Positions 63,110-64,000 of a stretch of 64,000 nucleotides of DNA are shown here, piece after piece; position 1 is the stretch's first letter; every line of letters begins with the position of its first letter. The DNA lies in contig OY728159.1 of NCBI GenBank assembly GCA_963277665.1, positions 1,024,381,343 through 1,024,445,342 on the forward strand, written 5' to 3'. A program made the translations under genes and the position numbers. This DNA is from Viscum album. Lineage: Eukaryota > Streptophyta > Magnoliopsida > Santalales > Viscaceae. The notes under the pieces were generated by a model that made no database searches, had not been told where the DNA came from, and saw nothing but the letters and a program-made list of their open reading frames with translations.

Positions 63110-64000
63110 ACTATAATGTTCATATCCTTTCAAGCTAATTTATATATTATTTTAATAATAAATATCCTAAAAATACAGACCAAGGATCATAATGTCTAGT
63201 GTATTTGTAAGATTATGTACATAATTAAACTACATGAAACCAAAATAAAAAAATCTTTTATTTAATATCCATAAATGTCTTCTCACAAAATTTTATATCT
63301 TACATATAAATATATATAGTATAACCTGTGTAAAACATGAACAAATTGATGAGCTAAAAATCCCAATAAATGAAATAAATATAGAAATAAATCATAACAC
63401 ATGGGTTAGAATCATAACATGATGAAAAAAAGGAATAGAAAATGAATAAACATTAAAAATAATAACATGTATAACATGGGATCATGTAATCATAGAATAA
63501 TATGAATGTGGAAAAAAATACATAATTACATAATAATTGGTCTAGTTTAACTTCCAATACCATTGCCCATGGTGGAGTATGAGCCTAGGTTAACTGCCAA
63601 GACCATTGCTCAATGAGGACTATAACGACCCAATGATTGTTAATGAAAATTCCCTTCTTATAATTATGTAATAAAATGCCATGAAAACTCTACAAAATTA
63701 ACTAATAAGTGTTAAGTGACCTCTGAACATAATTTTGACACTTCTGTGTTTGGAATTTCGAAAATCCTGCATACACGGTTGTAATCAGTAAGTTATTTGG
63801 AGTCCGATAAGGAAAACAGAATTTTTTGTGAATAGTAACCTACCATAATGAATAGTGAGATACCCTTATGAATAGTGATATACCCTAATTAATAGTAACA
63901 TCACCTATGATAGTATAAAAATAATATTCATGTCTGAAGTATAATATACCTATATTTTAGCATAAGTTAATGAATGTTTTAAAACTAGTTTTCAAACAAA
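63110..64000 (-). repeat. 5' LTR of gypsy C (right copy), incomplete at window edge
   Basis: Matches the left copy through about 63800 and continues off the window. It contains the 43-bp duplication (63541-63618) and a 20-bp tandem array (63830-63909). Confidence 0.7.
63830..63909 (-). repeat. 20-bp tandem repeat, four units, in gypsy C LTR
   Basis: GAATAGT starts at 63830, 63850 and 63870, with TAATAGT at 63890: an exact 20-base period. On the element's own strand the unit core is ACTATTCA, related to the ACTGTTCAC repeats of many plant gypsy LTRs. Confidence 0.85.

Larger units (their letters stand above)
59305..64000 (-). mobile_element. Ty3/gypsy retrotransposon C, reverse strand, internally deleted, cut by window edge
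   Basis: Reading leftward: 5' LTR (63110 to beyond 64000), primer binding site 63097-63109, gag 62245-62870, then the 3' LTR (left part from 59305). A direct repeat offset by about 3.8 kb links 59305-60000 with 63110-63800. Only gag is recognisable between the LTRs, so protease and pol are gone. Given how short the interval is, a deletion reached from gag to the 3' LTR. The LTRs carry a shared 43-bp duplication and a TATA-like box, as in plant gypsy LTRs. Confidence 0.72.

Noticed and set aside
1..64000. CRISPR arrays, bacterial operons, tRNA or rRNA genes
   Set aside because: No regularly spaced repeat-spacer arrays, no long bacterial frames, and no cloverleaf-like segment other than the short tRNA-complementary primer sites.

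Overview
This is AT-rich, CpG-poor eukaryotic nuclear DNA with no intact gene. By eye it is close to 70% A+T. Everything I could identify is an old, decayed plant transposable element: a CACTA DNA transposon end, a MULE transposase remnant, two Ty1/copia elements with Sirevirus-like ends, two Ty3/gypsy elements and two plant L1-type LINEs. One of the LINEs carries a C-terminal RNase H domain. This mix points to a flowering plant, and the unpurged, point-mutated repeats suggest a large genome. I cannot name the species.

Layout: 1-656 CACTA terminus with repeated subterminal palindromes. 657-4639 unassigned. 4640-13125 full-length copia element A (+), with both LTRs, primer binding site and polypurine tract. 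13126-15769 unassigned. 15770-18250 L1 LINE fragment holding ORF1 (+). 18251-24479 unassigned. 24480-25015 diverged tandem duplication of about 327 bp. 25970-27925 MULE transposase (+). 27926-30520 unassigned. 30521-48660 gypsy element B (+) with LTRs of about 4 kb; its 3' LTR is split by a nearly complete LINE (about 38837-45102). 48661-49559 unassigned. 49560-58283 full-length copia element B (+). 58284-59304 unassigned. 59305-64000 gypsy element C (-), reduced to LTRs, primer binding site and gag, and running off the right edge.

The pieces form a nested transposon landscape: the LINE sits inside the gypsy B 3' LTR, and copia B lies just beyond a gypsy B 3' LTR that breaks off early. Reading frames are recognisable only by stitching short blocks across stops and frameshifts. 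Decay is dominated by transitions; for example all three cysteines of a gag zinc knuckle have become tyrosine. The open frames of 60-160 codons are either fragments of these pseudogenes or chance frames.

I saw no tRNA, rRNA, CRISPR array, bacterial operon or novel system. The most interesting points are the nested insertion with its readable empty-site copy, conserved minisatellites inside LTRs, C/G homopolymers of 10-14 bases in otherwise AT-rich DNA (one shown by its sister LTR to differ within the pair), and apparent depletion of GpC as well as CpG. LTR edges are given to within tens of bases because the paired copies are strongly diverged.
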